A stretch of DNA of 64,000 nt from the NCBI GenBank assembly GCA_000156115.1, contig DS995276.1, positions 3,876,620 to 3,940,619 of the forward strand, in the 5' to 3' direction. This document shows positions 27,708 through 38,040 of this stretch, piece by piece. The notes beneath the pieces are model-generated. The model worked only from the letters and a program-made list of their open reading frames with translations. It was not told the DNA's origin and ran no database searches. The stretch's first letter is position 1; each line of letters begins with the position of its first letter. This stretch comes from Rhodobacteraceae bacterium HTCC2083 (GTDB lineage: Bacteria; Pseudomonadota; Alphaproteobacteria; Rhodobacterales; Rhodobacteraceae). The position numbers were made by a program, and so were the translations under genes.

Positions 27708-28048
27708 GCCGCAACCTCGCGCGCACATTTGATCCACCGTGCGCGATGCGCTGTGTCATTGAGCAAATCAACGATAATCTCAGGCACGTGCCGCGCAATC
27801 GGATAGCCAAGCCGCCCACCCGCAGTGACAAGCAACTCATCCTCCACACGCTCGACCCGCACAACGGGCGAAAACCCACGTAAGTTTTGCAAGCTGCGCC
27901 ACATGTCCTGCCGGATCTGATGACCAAGCCGCGCACGCGCGACCACAGGAAACCGCGCGCTCGCCGACACGTCAAACCGCGCAGGCAATGCGCGCGAAAT
28001 CGTCACACAGGTGCCATTGCGTTGCGTATGCCAGTTTTTCTGCGTCAT
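27704..28048 (-). CDS. Small conserved protein, unknown function
   Basis: 114 residues, basic. The sequence includes RALPARFDVSASARFPVVAR and RLGHQIRQDMWRSLQNLRGFSP, which suggest a small alpha/beta domain. There is no signal peptide. Its stop and the DUF6497 start overlap as ATGA, so the pair is coupled. It begins 36 bases after the pccB stop and probably shares its transcript. Confidence 0.65.
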   Translation of the reverse strand: MTQKNWHTQRNGTCVTISRALPARFDVSASARFPVVARARLGHQIRQDMWRSLQNLRGFSPVVRVERVEDELLVTAGGRLGYPIARHVPEIIVDLLNDTAHRARWIKCAREVAA

Positions 28049-28084
28049 GCCGTTACCGCCCCTAAAGCAAAGTCTCGCGTCGGA

Positions 28085-29617
28085 TCAAAGCGGGATATTA
28101 TCGTGTTTTTTCCACGGGTTCTCTAAACGCTTACCACGCAAAGACGCGAAGGCGCGGCTGACGCGTTTGCGCGTGCTTTGCGGTTGGATCACCTCGTCAA
28201 TAAAGCCGCGCTCTGCAGCGACGAATGGATTGGCAAAGCGGTCCTCATAACTCGCTGTGTGCTCGGCAATTTTCTCCGCATCGCCCAAATCAGCGCGGTG
28301 GATAATCTCCGTCGCCCCCTTCGCGCCCATCACAGCAATCTCGGCCGTGGGCCAAGCATAATTGAAATCGCCGCGCAGATGCTTCGATGCCATGACATCG
28401 TAAGCACCGCCATAAGCCTTGCGCGTAATCACTGTGACCTTTGGCACCGTCGCCTCGCCATAAGCAAAGAGCAGTTTTGCACCGTGTTTGATGACACCGC
28501 CATATTCCTGAGACGTGCCCGGCAAAAAGCCAGGCACATCAACTAAGGTCAAAATCGGAATTTCGAATGCATCACAGAACCGCACAAACCGTGCCGCCTT
28601 GCGAGAGCTATCGATATCAAGGCACCCCGCCAAAACCATCGGCTGGTTCGCGACGACACCGACTGTCTGGCCTTCAAGGCGAATAAAACCAGTGATGATA
28701 TTCTTCGCAAAATCCTCTTGGATCTCGTAAAAATCAGCCTCATCCGCGATTTTCAGGATCAATTCCTTCATATCATAAGGCGAGTTGGCGTTGTCCGGGA
28801 TCAATGTATCCAATGACAGCTCGATCCGGCCTGGCTCATCAAAGAACGGGCGAACGGGTGGCTTTTCACGGTTGTTAAGTGGCAAAAGATCGATCAGACG
28901 CCGCACCTCCGCCAGCGCTTCGACGTCGTTTTCGAACGCACCATCCGCAACGGAAGATTTCTTGGTATGCGTGCTCGCGCCACCCAATTCTTCCGCAGTG
29001 ACAATCTCGTTGGTGACTGTTTTCACAACGTCTGGGCCAGTCACGAACATGTAGGAGCTATCTTTGACCATAAAAATAAAGTCAGTGATCGCAGGCGAGT
29101 AGACCGCGCCTCCTGCGCAGGGTCCCATGATCACGCTAATTTGCGGCACGACGCCAGAGGCCATGATGTTGCGCTGGAAAATTTCCGCATAGCCCGCAAG
29201 GGCATCCACACCTTCTTGAATACGCGCACCACCTGAATCGTTCAGACCAATGATCGGTGCCCCATTCTGGATCGCCATATCCTGGATCTTGCAAATCTTC
29301 TGCGCATGGGTCGCCGAAACAGAGCCACCTAAAACCGTGAAATCTTGAGAAAACACATAGACCATACGTCCGTTAATCGTGCCCCAACCCGTGACGACTC
29401 CGTCGCCTGCGGGCCGTTGATCTTCCATGCCAAAATCGGTGCAGCGATGCGCGACGAACATGTCGAATTCTTCGAAACTCCCCTCATCCAACAGCAGTTC
29501 GATCCGCTCGCGCGCACTTAACTTGCCCTTCGCATGCTGGCTATCGAGGCGCTTTTGCCCACCACCCAATCGGGCTGTTTGGCGGCGTTCGGAGAGTTCT
29601 TGCAGAATATCTTTCAT
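28085..29617 (-). CDS. pccB: Propionyl-CoA carboxylase beta subunit (carboxyltransferase)
   Basis: 510 residues from the ATG at 29617. The protein begins with the family start [19 protein letters not shown]; the longer in-frame extension is not protein-like. It has two crotonase-fold halves. Oxyanion-hole blocks are [17 protein letters not shown] in the N half and [19 protein letters not shown] in the C half. It transfers CO2 from biotin on PccA to propionyl-CoA. Upstream lie TTTGCAAA-type sites expected for a PccR/ScfR regulator, and the regulator gene itself is 1.5 kb away. Confidence 0.96.
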   Translation of the reverse strand: MKDILQELSERRQTARLGGGQKRLDSQHAKGKLSARERIELLLDEGSFEEFDMFVAHRCTDFGMEDQRPAGDGVVTGWGTINGRMVYVFSQDFTVLGGSVSATHAQKICKIQDMAIQNGAPIIGLNDSGGARIQEGVDALAGYAEIFQRNIMASGVVPQISVIMGPCAGGAVYSPAITDFIFMVKDSSYMFVTGPDVVKTVTNEIVTAEELGGASTHTKKSSVADGAFENDVEALAEVRRLIDLLPLNNREKPPVRPFFDEPGRIELSLDTLIPDNANSPYDMKELILKIADEADFYEIQEDFAKNIITGFIRLEGQTVGVVANQPMVLAGCLDIDSSRKAARFVRFCDAFEIPILTLVDVPGFLPGTSQEYGGVIKHGAKLLFAYGEATVPKVTVITRKAYGGAYDVMASKHLRGDFNYAWPTAEIAVMGAKGATEIIHRADLGDAEKIAEHTASYEDRFANPFVAAERGFIDEVIQPQSTRKRVSRAFASLRGKRLENPWKKHDNIPL

Positions 29618-29740
29618 CGCGTATCCCTTCTGTGCGCAGTTCTCGCGCGAATAATTAAGCCGATCGTTCAACGACTCTTTAGACAACGGACAATCCCAAG
29701 CTCGATAGCCTGTGCACGTGCAGAAAAAAAGGGAATAGTC

Positions 29741-29786
29741 GCAAATTTGCAAACATAAGCAAAACACTTATCTGCAAATAGCAAAA
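29741..29786 (-). promoter_or_regulatory. Cluster of TTTGCAAA-type sites upstream of pccB (ScfR/PccR boxes)
   Basis: GCAAATTTGCAAA at 29741-29753 is a near-palindrome. Further GCAAA half-sites lie at about 29759, 29774 and 29781. ScfR-family regulators (RamB, PccR) bind TTTGCAAA-type motifs, and the gene for one lies at 31161. The cluster is 124-170 bases upstream of the pccB start and also precedes the divergent exporter gene, so it could act on both. Confidence 0.6.
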
Positions 29787-29873
29787 TAGCTAATTATCTA
29801 ATTCCACCCATGTCTTTTTGCTGCTGGAAATTCAAGTCTGTCGCAGCACAAAAGAACAGGGTACACCCGTCAT

Positions 29874-31088
29874 ATGAGAGACACCTATTCCGCGCGTTTC
29901 CTAGACCGCGCCACACCACCCCATATCATCACTTTGATCTTGCTCGCAGGTGTCGCTGGGCTTGCGATGAATGTGTTTTTGCCGTCTCTGCCGAACATGG
30001 CTTTGCACTTCGAAACCGAATATTGGGTTTTGCAAATGTCGGTCGCCGCCTATTTCGCGATGAACGCGGTCTTGCAAATCCTAATCGGTCCGGTTTCTGA
30101 CAATTTGGGACGCCGGCCGGTTGTTTTATGGGGCTTACTGCTGTTCACTGTCGCCTCCATCGGCTGCATCTACGCCCCAAACGCGACCGTCTTTTTGATG
30201 TTTCGCATGTGCCAAGCCATCATAGTGACGGCCATGGTGCTAAGCCGCGCCATCATTCGCGATGTGGTCAGCGCTGATAAAGCCGCGTCGCTCATCGGAT
30301 ACGTTACGATGGGCATGGCTGTGGTGCCAATGTTAGGCCCGATGCTTGGCGGATTACTGGATGAAACCTTCGGCTGGCAGGCCAGTTTCTGGCTGATGGC
30401 CCTCTCAGGTTTCGGCATGTTCGTGCTGTGTTATTTTGACCAAGGCGAAACCAAACGCGCAACAGGCGAGACGCTGAGACAGCAGTTCGGCCACTACCCC
30501 GAACTCTTCTCCTCACCACGATTTTGGGGCTATTCCATCGCGTCGGGCCTCACCTCTGGCGCATTCTTCGCCTATCTTGGCGGCGCACCCTATGTGGGTA
30601 CAGAGATCTTTAAACTCTCCCCTGCAATCCTTGGATTTTACTTCGGCGCACCAGCATTGGGGTATTTCATCGGAAACTTCCTGTCTGGTCGCTATTCGAT
30701 GCGCATCGGGATCAACAGTATGGTCCTCTACGGCACGATCATTGCGACAATTGCGACCGTCGCCTCGCTCCTTGTGTTCAGCATCGGACAAGGTTCACCG
30801 GTCAGTTTCTTCGGCTTCATGACCATCGTTGGCATTGGCAATGGATTGACGATCCCAAATGCCACATCCGGCATGCTTTCTGTGCGACCGCATCTTGCAG
30901 GCACGGCGTCGGGACTTGGCGGCGCGATCATGATTGGGTTTGGCGCGATCCTATCCGCTTTGGCAGGCATCATCTTGACGGGAAGTGACACGGCGCTGCC
31001 AGTCTTGTGGCTGATGGTGGCCAGCACGCTTGGCGGGTTGATCTCCGCAATCTACGTCATACACCGCGCGAAAGCGATTGGCGCGTAA
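29874..31088 (+). CDS. Bcr/CflA family MFS drug-type exporter
   Basis: 404 residues with 12 hydrophobic segments. The MFS motif A, DNLGRRPVVLWG, lies in the first cytoplasmic loop, and motif C-like glycines (GMAVVPMLGPMLGGLL) mark an antiporter of the DHA1 drug-efflux branch. The Bcr/CflA subgroup exports bicyclomycin, chloramphenicol and also sulfonamides or amino acids. It is transcribed away from pccB and sits between pccB and pccR, so it may share ScfR control. No link to propionate is shown. Confidence 0.87.
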   Translation: MRDTYSARFLDRATPPHIITLILLAGVAGLAMNVFLPSLPNMALHFETEYWVLQMSVAAYFAMNAVLQILIGPVSDNLGRRPVVLWGLLLFTVASIGCIYAPNATVFLMFRMCQAIIVTAMVLSRAIIRDVVSADKAASLIGYVTMGMAVVPMLGPMLGGLLDETFGWQASFWLMALSGFGMFVLCYFDQGETKRATGETLRQQFGHYPELFSSPRFWGYSIASGLTSGAFFAYLGGAPYVGTEIFKLSPAILGFYFGAPALGYFIGNFLSGRYSMRIGINSMVLYGTIIATIATVASLLVFSIGQGSPVSFFGFMTIVGIGNGLTIPNATSGMLSVRPHLAGTASGLGGAIMIGFGAILSALAGIILTGSDTALPVLWLMVASTLGGLISAIYVIHRAKAIGA

Positions 31089-31110
31089 ACCATCTCCCTT
31101 GCGCTCGAAG

Positions 31111-31150
31111 GTTTGCAAAGCCTAATATCGAAAAATGCAAACCTGCAAAG
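31111..31150 (+). promoter_or_regulatory. TTTGCAAA-type sites directly upstream of pccR (autoregulation)
   Basis: GTTTGCAAAG at 31111-31120 and ATGCAAACCTGCAAAG at 31135-31150 lie 11-50 bases before the pccR ATG. They match the sites before pccB. Known ScfR regulators bind their own promoters, so negative or dual autoregulation is likely. Confidence 0.6.
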
Positions 31151-31160
31151 AGGCGCGGCC

Positions 31161-32561
31161 ATGGCCCTTCAAAAAATCTACGCTGGATCGAAGCTACGCG
31201 ACTTACGCGGGCAAGTTTCCCTGACCCAAAAAGACTTTGCAGCCAAACTTGGCGTGTCGCTGCCCTATCTCAACCAGATGGAGAACAACAAACGCCCAAT
31301 CTCGACCACCGTGGTCTTGGCGCTGGCGCAGGAATTCGGCTTTGATGTCACTGAGCTCAGCTCAGGCGATGCGGAACGCCTTGTAACGGACATGCGCGAG
31401 GCCCTCGCAGATCCGGTCCTTGATGCGGTCGATCCACCCCTCGCCGATTTGCGTCTCACTGCCTCCAACGCCCCTGCACTTGCGCGCGCGTTCTTGGAAT
31501 TACACCGCGCGTATCGTCAGACCCATGAGCGTCTCGCCTCGCTCGATGAAGCGTTGGGGCGCGAAGACGGTCAAATGCAACCAAGCCCATGGGAAGACGT
31601 TCGCGATTTCTTTCATTATTGCGACAATTACATCGACGCGATGGACCGCGCGGCGGAACATTTTGCAACTTTAGGCCCGGCCCATGCAACCCTGCAAGAC
31701 CGTGTGCGTACCAGCTTTCGCCAACACGGGATAGAACTGCGATTTGCCCCTGTCGACACGCTGCGAACCTTCGACACAGAGACCCGTAGCCTGACCATTT
31801 CCGAATACGCAGCCCCCGCGACGCAAACGTTTCAAATGTTGATCCAACTGGCTCTGATCACTCAAGAAAACCTGTTAGAAGCCACCCTGGATCTTGCACG
31901 TTTTCAAACGGTTGAGGCCCGCGCGATCGCCAAAATTGGCCTCGCTAACTACTATGCGGGCGCGGCGCTGATGCCCTACAACCGCTTCCTTGAGGCCGCG
32001 CGCGAAACACGTCACGATCTGGAACGTCTTGCGATCCTGTTTGGTGCTTCAATCGAACAGGTGGCGCATCGTCTCTCGACCTTGCAGCGCCCCGGTGCCA
32101 AAGGCGTGCCGTTCTTCTTCGTACGCGTCGATCAGGCCGGATCCATCACCAAGCGCCACAGCGCCACACGCTTGCAATTCGCACGCTTTGGTGGAGCGTG
32201 TCCGCTTTGGAATGTGCACCGCGCATTTGAAACCCCGGGTCGTTTTGTGCGCCAATTGGCCGAAACTCCTGACGGTGTGCGCTACATTTCCTTGGCCCGC
32301 GATGTGCTAAAACCGGGCAGCTCCTTTGGCGCACCGGTGCGTCGGTTTGCAATCGCGTTAGGCTGCGAAGTGACGCACGCAAGCCAGTTGGTCTATGCGG
32401 ACAGTTTAGACACCTCAAATGCCTCCGCCTATGAACCGATCGGAATTTCATGCCGGATTTGCGAGCGCACACACTGCCACCAACGCTCCGTCCCGCCACT
32501 TGAGCGGCGTTTGAGCGTGGATAGCAATCGTCGCGACTTGCTACCTTATGATGTCGCCTAA
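31161..32561 (+). CDS. pccR: ScfR-family transcriptional regulator of propionyl-CoA carboxylase
   Basis: 466 residues. An XRE-type helix-turn-helix occupies about residues 5-60 (GSKLRDLRGQVSLTQKDFAA, LNQMENNKRPIS). A long middle domain of the IrrE-like/DUF955 type includes LANYYAGAALMPYNRF. The Cys-rich C-terminal ScfRs domain ends with CRICERTHCHQRSVPP. This architecture is that of the short-chain fatty acyl-CoA regulators RamB, MccR and PccR. In Rhodobacter sphaeroides PccR controls pccB, and the neighbouring pcc genes and TTTGCAAA sites support that name here. The ATG at 31161 follows AGAGGCG; upstream in-frame codons lie within the operator. Confidence 0.88.
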   Translation: MALQKIYAGSKLRDLRGQVSLTQKDFAAKLGVSLPYLNQMENNKRPISTTVVLALAQEFGFDVTELSSGDAERLVTDMREALADPVLDAVDPPLADLRLTASNAPALARAFLELHRAYRQTHERLASLDEALGREDGQMQPSPWEDVRDFFHYCDNYIDAMDRAAEHFATLGPAHATLQDRVRTSFRQHGIELRFAPVDTLRTFDTETRSLTISEYAAPATQTFQMLIQLALITQENLLEATLDLARFQTVEARAIAKIGLANYYAGAALMPYNRFLEAARETRHDLERLAILFGASIEQVAHRLSTLQRPGAKGVPFFFVRVDQAGSITKRHSATRLQFARFGGACPLWNVHRAFETPGRFVRQLAETPDGVRYISLARDVLKPGSSFGAPVRRFAIALGCEVTHASQLVYADSLDTSNASAYEPIGISCRICERTHCHQRSVPPLERRLSVDSNRRDLLPYDVA

Positions 32562-32590
32562 ATGAGGCGGAAATACCGTATAAGCACGCG

Positions 32591-33241
32591 CTAACGACGC
32601 GCTTTTCGCCACCCCGCCAACCGCGCACCAAGCTGTGTGCAAAACCAGCGCTCGCCCGACGCTTCATTGATGCCTGTGCGTTCGTAATCATGCTGACCCG
32701 GCATGTGATAGATACGCCCATTTTTGCTGATATTGCCCTTGATCGCACAATTTGGGTGTGGCGGCCCGTTCCTTTCTGCACGCTCTGCACGATACGCCGC
32801 CGGATTTTGCACGCGCGACTCATGTAGCCCACGATCATTGATCGCGGCACCCTTTTCAACCAAATCATACTCCATCGAATAAGCGCGATAGGCAAAGGCC
32901 AACCCGCGAGAAACCAAATCCTCACCGACATCTCGCCCATCTACACTACAGCGCGCGACGATCCTGCCATAGCGATCCAAATCGACCTGAGAACATACCG
33001 CGCCATTGCCATCATACAAGTCAGAGACCTTCGCACTCACCCAAGCCCCACAAGGCCAAAGCGTGCCCTGCTCCGTCTCGCAAGTTTGCTTACCTTCAGG
33101 CGCATCAATGCCAAAGATCCGAACGCGCTGCCCTGCGACATCAAACGTGTCGCCATCAATCACGCGCACAAATCCCGCCACATCTGCACTCGCAGACACC
33201 GGCTGAACCAAAACACACAAAAGAAAACAAATCCTGAACAT
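32591..33241 (-). CDS. Exported SNase-like (thermonuclease family) protein
   Basis: 216 residues with a signal peptide (MFRICFLLCVLVQPVSASA). The nuclease fold has RVIDGDTFDVAGQRVRIFGI, DAPEGKQTC and YGRIVARC, carrying the catalytic Arg/Glu/Arg pattern (VRIFGIDAPE, LDRYGR). The C-terminal 60 residues form a Cys-containing module (NCAIKGNISKNGRIYHMPGQ ... RWFCTQ) seen at the end of many bacterial SNase-like proteins. It should act in the periplasm or outside the cell on nucleic acid. It converges on pccR with only 29 bases between the stops. Confidence 0.85.
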   Translation of the reverse strand: MFRICFLLCVLVQPVSASADVAGFVRVIDGDTFDVAGQRVRIFGIDAPEGKQTCETEQGTLWPCGAWVSAKVSDLYDGNGAVCSQVDLDRYGRIVARCSVDGRDVGEDLVSRGLAFAYRAYSMEYDLVEKGAAINDRGLHESRVQNPAAYRAERAERNGPPHPNCAIKGNISKNGRIYHMPGQHDYERTGINEASGERWFCTQLGARLAGWRKARR

Positions 33242-33318
33242 GTCAAAAGATATGCCTAACTAAGCGGGTGCAATTCAATCCAAATCCTTAACCTAGGTTA
33301 AGAAAGACTAAACTTCCC

Positions 33319-33368
33319 CCTTCTTTGGTCTTAAAATATCTCGGAGAGCACGAGAGGCCGCGCCTCAG
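33319..33368 (+). repeat. Copy of the dispersed intergenic element (R3)
   Basis: The unit reads CCTTCTTTGGTCTTAAAATA, TCTCGGAGAG, then a stem-forming GGCCGCGCC. It has the same block order as at 10147 and 19133. It lies just after the betA stop. On the minus strand GGCCGTGC-TGAG-GCGCGGCC (about 33359-33378) is an eight-base-pair stem that could stop betA transcription, though the T-run is poor. Confidence 0.5.
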
Positions 33369-33380
33369 CACGGCCACTCC

Positions 33381-35033
33381 TTATCTCTGCACGACCTCCC
33401 ACTCAGGATGCACCCAAGGTCGGTCATTGCTTTTCGCCAGCATATCACCCCCCAAAATATGATCCGATGCCTTTTCACCGACCATGATCGACGGCCCGTT
33501 CAAATTGCCATTCGTGATGCGCGGAAAAATCGAACTGTCTGCGACACGCAAGCCCTCAACCCCGATCACGCGACATTCTGGATCGACAACTGCCATTGGA
33601 TCATCAACACGTCCCATTTTACAGGTGCCACACGGATGATACGCACTTTCCGCATGTTCTGCGATGAAGGCGTCCAGCTCTTCATCGCTTTGCACCGCCT
33701 CCCCAGGTTGGATTTCATGCTTCACAAAGGGTGCAAACGCATCCTGCGCAAAAATTTCGCGTGTCAAGCGGATACAAGTACGAAAATCTTCCCAATCCTT
33801 GGCATCGCTCATGTAATTAAACACAATTTTTGGGGCCTCGGCCGGATCCGCACTGTTCAAACTCACCGATCCGCGCGAGGGGCTTCGCATGGGGCCAACA
33901 TGTGCCTGAAACCCGTGCCCCTCTGCCGCAGCCTGACCATCATAGCGCACCGCAATTGGTAAAAAATGATACTGGATATCAGGATATTCGACACCTGCTT
34001 TCGTGCGAATAAACGCTGCGCTTTCAAATTGATTAGACGCCCCAAGGCCAGTTTTGGTAAACAGCCAGCGCGCGCCGATCACAGCCTTTGAAATCAGGTT
34101 CCAATATTTATAAAGCGTCACGGGCTGCGACGCGGCCATTTGGATATACAGCTCCAAATGATCTTGCAGATTTTGCCCCACGCCTGGGCGATCCGCGACG
34201 ACATCGATGCCACGCTCTTTCAGATGCGCCGCAGGGCCAATGCCAGACAACATCAACAACTTTGGCGAATTGATCGAGCTCGCCGCAAGGATCACCTCAC
34301 GCTCTGCCGTGATCACCTCGCCACCCGCAACGGCAACACCGATAGCGCGCCCGTCCTCGATCACGATACGCTCCGCAAGCGCGCTGACGACTTGGCACTT
34401 TCCTGTCTTCAAAGCGGGCCGCAAATAGGCATTGGCCGCAGACCAGCGCCGCCCCCTATAAACGGTCTGCTCCATGGGTCCGAAACCCTCTTGCTTTTCA
34501 CCGTTATAATCGTCCGTTGTTTCATATCCGGCCTGCTTACCAGCCTTCACAAACGCCTTGAACAAGGGGTTCACACGCGGGCCTCGACTGATATGCAAAG
34601 GTCCTTTGCGACCGCGCCAGCTTTTGTTACCGCCATGCCCGCCGCTGCGCCAATTCTCCATGCGTTTGTAGTAGGGCAGCACATCAGCGTAAGACCACCC
34701 TTGCGCGCCGCTTTCGGCCCAATGATCAAAGTCCTTCGCATGTCCACGCACGTAGACCATGCCATTGATCGAAGAGGACCCACCAATCACCTTGCCACGC
34801 GGACACGCCAAACGGCGGTTGTTCAAATACGGCTCAGGTTCCGAACTATAGCCCCAATCATAGCGCGCCATGTTCATTGGATAGCTAAGCGCCGCTGGCA
34901 TCTGGATGAACGGACCCGCATCCGTGCCACCAAACTCGATAACGATGACCGAATGGCCCGCCTCAGTTAGGCGATACGCCATGGCGCAGCCCGCGGAGCC
35001 TGCGCCAATGATCACATACTCCGCCCGCATCAA
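33381..35033 (-). CDS. betA: Choline dehydrogenase (GMC oxidoreductase)
   Basis: 550 residues. The FAD Rossmann motif is [17 protein letters not shown] at residues 5-21, and GMC signature regions follow ([37 protein letters not shown]). The active-site His is in [12 protein letters not shown] near residue 466. It oxidises choline to betaine aldehyde at the membrane. Start and betB stop overlap by four bases (35030-35033), so betB and betA are coupled. It is the last gene of the betICBA operon. Confidence 0.95.
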   Translation of the reverse strand: MMRAEYVIIGAGSAGCAMAYRLTEAGHSVIVIEFGGTDAGPFIQMPAALSYPMNMARYDWGYSSEPEPYLNNRRLACPRGKVIGGSSSINGMVYVRGHAKDFDHWAESGAQGWSYADVLPYYKRMENWRSGGHGGNKSWRGRKGPLHISRGPRVNPLFKAFVKAGKQAGYETTDDYNGEKQEGFGPMEQTVYRGRRWSAANAYLRPALKTGKCQVVSALAERIVIEDGRAIGVAVAGGEVITAEREVILAASSINSPKLLMLSGIGPAAHLKERGIDVVADRPGVGQNLQDHLELYIQMAASQPVTLYKYWNLISKAVIGARWLFTKTGLGASNQFESAAFIRTKAGVEYPDIQYHFLPIAVRYDGQAAAEGHGFQAHVGPMRSPSRGSVSLNSADPAEAPKIVFNYMSDAKDWEDFRTCIRLTREIFAQDAFAPFVKHEIQPGEAVQSDEELDAFIAEHAESAYHPCGTCKMGRVDDPMAVVDPECRVIGVEGLRVADSSIFPRITNGNLNGPSIMVGEKASDHILGGDMLAKSNDRPWVHPEWEVVQR

Positions 35034-36487
35034 AACGGCGCGTCCACGGCACCCATGCGCACGTAAACGGACTTCATCTGGCTATAATGCTCTATCGCGG
35101 CTTTGGAGTTTTCACGCCCGACACCGGAATTCTTCGCACCCCCAAAAGGTGCTTCTACGGGGGCGTCATTATAGGAATTGATGAAGCAGGACCCTGCCTC
35201 CATTTGCGCAATCACGCGATGCCCACGCGCAAGATCAGTTGTGAAGACCCCCGCGGAGAGTCCGAATTCCGTCGCATTGGCGCGCGCAATCGCTTCGTCT
35301 TCAGTCTCGAAATCCAGCACCGACATGACGGGGCCGAAAATTTCGTCCGTGGCGATGGTCATACTGTCCGTGACATCTGCGAAAACAGTTGGCTCGAGGA
35401 AAAACCCTTCAGTTCCAACACGTTCACCACCACACACAAGACGCGCGCCTTCGGCTTTGCCTTTTTCGATGAAGCCTTGCACGATCTGCATCTGGCGTTC
35501 TGAGACCATGGGACCAAAGTTGGTGGCCTCATCCAATGGATCGCCCATAACCACCGTTTGCAAGCGCTCGTGCAAGCGCTTGACGAACGCCTCTTTGATG
35601 CCCTTTTGAACAAACACGCGCGTGCCGTTGGAACAGACTTGGCCAGAGCTGTAGAAATTAGCCAAAATCGCACCACCAACCGCATCCTCAAGTGAGGCAT
35701 CATCAAAGATAATCAGCGGAGATTTTCCACCAAGTTCCATCGTGACATGTTTAATCCCTTCGGCCGCAGCCGCATAAACCTTGCGTCCCGTCGGAACAGA
35801 TCCTGTGAGCGAGACTTTGTCCACGCGCGGATCCGTCACCAATGGTGCGCCCACTGCACCCGTGCCTTGGATCACGTTGTAAAGCCCCGCAGGCAGGCCC
35901 GCCTCATGCAGAATTTCCGCAACTTTCAACGCACAAAGCGGCGTTGTTTCAGATGGTTTAAAGATCATCGCATTGCCGCAGGCCAGCGCGGGTGCACCTT
36001 TCCAGCACGCAATCTGCGTTGGATAATTCCACGCGCCGATGCCAACACACAGCCCCAATGCTTCGCGGCGTGTGTAGACCCAATCTTCGCCCAGTTGAAT
36101 ATGTTCGCCAGTCAAGCTGCCCGCGAGACCGCCGAAATATTCCAATGCATCCGCGCCAGATGTCGCATCAACGTAGAGCGTTTCTGACATGGGTTTGCCC
36201 GTGTCGTAGGTCTCCAACACCGAGAGATCATAGTTGCGCTCACGAATCATGTCGGCAGCGCGGCGTAAGATGCGACCCCGCTCCGTGCCTGACATCGCAG
36301 CCCACGCTTTTTGCGCGGCTTTGGCGCTGGTGATGGCCTGTTCGACGATCGCGGGTGTAGCTTCATGAACAACGGCGATCTGTTCGCCCGTTGCAGGATA
36401 TATCACGGGAATTTCCGCGCCTGCGGTGTCTTCTAGATAGGTGCCATTTATGAAATGGCTGGCGGTGGGCTGTGTGGGATAGGGCAT
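35030..36487 (-). CDS. betB: Betaine aldehyde dehydrogenase
   Basis: 485 residues, ALDH superfamily. The general base Glu is in [14 protein letters not shown] near residue 252 and the catalytic Cys in [14 protein letters not shown] near residue 286. The N-terminal [20 protein letters not shown] and the ending match BetB. It converts betaine aldehyde to glycine betaine using NAD(P)+. It lies 44 bases after the betC stop. Confidence 0.95.
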   Translation of the reverse strand: MPYPTQPTASHFINGTYLEDTAGAEIPVIYPATGEQIAVVHEATPAIVEQAITSAKAAQKAWAAMSGTERGRILRRAADMIRERNYDLSVLETYDTGKPMSETLYVDATSGADALEYFGGLAGSLTGEHIQLGEDWVYTRREALGLCVGIGAWNYPTQIACWKGAPALACGNAMIFKPSETTPLCALKVAEILHEAGLPAGLYNVIQGTGAVGAPLVTDPRVDKVSLTGSVPTGRKVYAAAAEGIKHVTMELGGKSPLIIFDDASLEDAVGGAILANFYSSGQVCSNGTRVFVQKGIKEAFVKRLHERLQTVVMGDPLDEATNFGPMVSERQMQIVQGFIEKGKAEGARLVCGGERVGTEGFFLEPTVFADVTDSMTIATDEIFGPVMSVLDFETEDEAIARANATEFGLSAGVFTTDLARGHRVIAQMEAGSCFINSYNDAPVEAPFGGAKNSGVGRENSKAAIEHYSQMKSVYVRMGAVDAPF

Positions 36488-36531
36488 GTTTGCCTCCGGC
36501 GGAAGTTTATTTAGAAAGATGAAGACGAGGC

Positions 36532-38040
36532 CTATTCGCCTCTCGGGAAGCGTTGGCTTTCTTCCAAGACGTTAAGATCCATGTGATTACGCATGTAGCG
36601 TTCAGACGCTTTTTGCAGGGGTTGGTAGTCCCATGGGAAATAATCGCCGTTGCGCAGGGCCTCATAGACAACCCAGCGGCGCGCTTGGGAACGGCGGACT
36701 TCTGCGTCGAAGCGATCCAGATCCCAGCGTTGTTCCGATTTAGCGCGCAGGGTTTGCAAAGTGCCTTGATGTTCCGGCGCATCGGCGAGATTTGTCAGCT
36801 CATGAGGATCAGCATCGAGATCAAAAAGCTGATCGGGATCAAGCGCGCAGCGGATGTGTTTCCATTTTCCATAGCGCAAACACACGAGCGGCGAGTAGCT
36901 GGCTTCGGCCGCATATTCCATCGCGACAGGGGCGGTGCGTTCGACACCCTGCCCCATGGGTTTCAGGCTCATCCCTTCGGTCCAAGGCATGATCTCCTCC
37001 ATATCCACCCCCGCGAGATCACATAGCGTCGGGCAAACGTCGATGTTACTCACAGGAGTTTCGATCAGACCCGGCTCCATATCAGGGCTTGAGATCATCA
37101 TCGGGACACGCGCAGAGCCCTCAAAGAACGACATTTTGAACCACAAACCACGCTCGCCCAGCATATCGCCGTGATCTGCGACGAACATGATGATCGCCTC
37201 TTGGCGCGTACTTTCTAGCGCTTCCATCACCTCACCGAGCTTGTCATCGAGGTAGGAGATATTGGCGAAATAGGCACGGCGCGAGCGGCGGATATCTTTG
37301 TCAGAAATGTTGAAATTGTCACGATCATTGGCGTCCAAGATGCGCTGGGAATGCGCATCCTGATCCTCATAAGGAATCGGGCCGACCTCTGGCATGAGGT
37401 GCGCGCAATCCTCATACAAATCCCAATATTTGCGGCGCGCCACGTAAGGGTCATGGGGGTGCGTGAAGCTGACGGTCATGCACCACGGGCGTTCATCTTT
37501 GCCGCGCGCATAATCATAAATCTTGCGCGTAGCGTGATAAGCAACCTCGTCATCATACTCCATCTGATTGGTAATTTCCGCGATGCCAGAGCCTGTCACC
37601 GAGCCCATGTTGTGATACCACCACTCGATCCGTTCACCGGGCTTGCGATAATCCGGCGTCCAACCGAAATCAGGGGGATAAATGTCGGTTGTCATGCGCT
37701 CTTCAAAGCCGTGCAACTGATCAGGACCAACGAAATGCATCTTGCCCGAAAGGCAGGTTTGATAGCCCGCGCGCCTGAGATGGTGCGCATATGTGGGGAT
37801 TGAAGAGGGAAATTCAGCGGCGTTGTCATAGACGCCCGTCGTGCTCGGCAATTGGCCGGACATATAGCTCGCGCGACCCGGTGCGCACAAAGGGCTGGCC
37901 GTGTAGGCGTTCTTGAAACGGGTCGAGCGCGCGGCAAGCTTTTTGATATTGGGCACATGGAGCCAGTCAGCAGGACCGTCAGGAAAGAAGGTACCATTGA
38001 GTTGATCTACCATGAAGATCAATATGTTAAGCTTGCTCAT
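36532..38040 (-). CDS. betC: Choline-sulfatase
   Basis: 502 residues, sulfatase fold. The signature [17 protein letters not shown] gives Cys52 and Arg56 (C-x-x-x-R), so Cys52 should be converted to formylglycine by a maturase encoded elsewhere. Metal ligands are in [11 protein letters not shown] and [16 protein letters not shown]. The C-terminal tail is typical of choline-sulfatases. It releases choline from choline-O-sulfate and feeds betA. Its start overlaps the end of betI by 14 bases. Confidence 0.94.
   Translation of the reverse strand: MSKLNILIFMVDQLNGTFFPDGPADWLHVPNIKKLAARSTRFKNAYTASPLCAPGRASYMSGQLPSTTGVYDNAAEFPSSIPTYAHHLRRAGYQTCLSGKMHFVGPDQLHGFEERMTTDIYPPDFGWTPDYRKPGERIEWWYHNMGSVTGSGIAEITNQMEYDDEVAYHATRKIYDYARGKDERPWCMTVSFTHPHDPYVARRKYWDLYEDCAHLMPEVGPIPYEDQDAHSQRILDANDRDNFNISDKDIRRSRRAYFANISYLDDKLGEVMEALESTRQEAIIMFVADHGDMLGERGLWFKMSFFEGSARVPMMISSPDMEPGLIETPVSNIDVCPTLCDLAGVDMEEIMPWTEGMSLKPMGQGVERTAPVAMEYAAEASYSPLVCLRYGKWKHIRCALDPDQLFDLDADPHELTNLADAPEHQGTLQTLRAKSEQRWDLDRFDAEVRRSQARRWVVYEALRNGDYFPWDYQPLQKASERYMRNHMDLNVLEESQRFPRGE

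Noticed and set aside
34140-34970. Open frame of 276 codons on the plus strand
   Set aside because: It is antisense to betA, which is fully supported by motifs.
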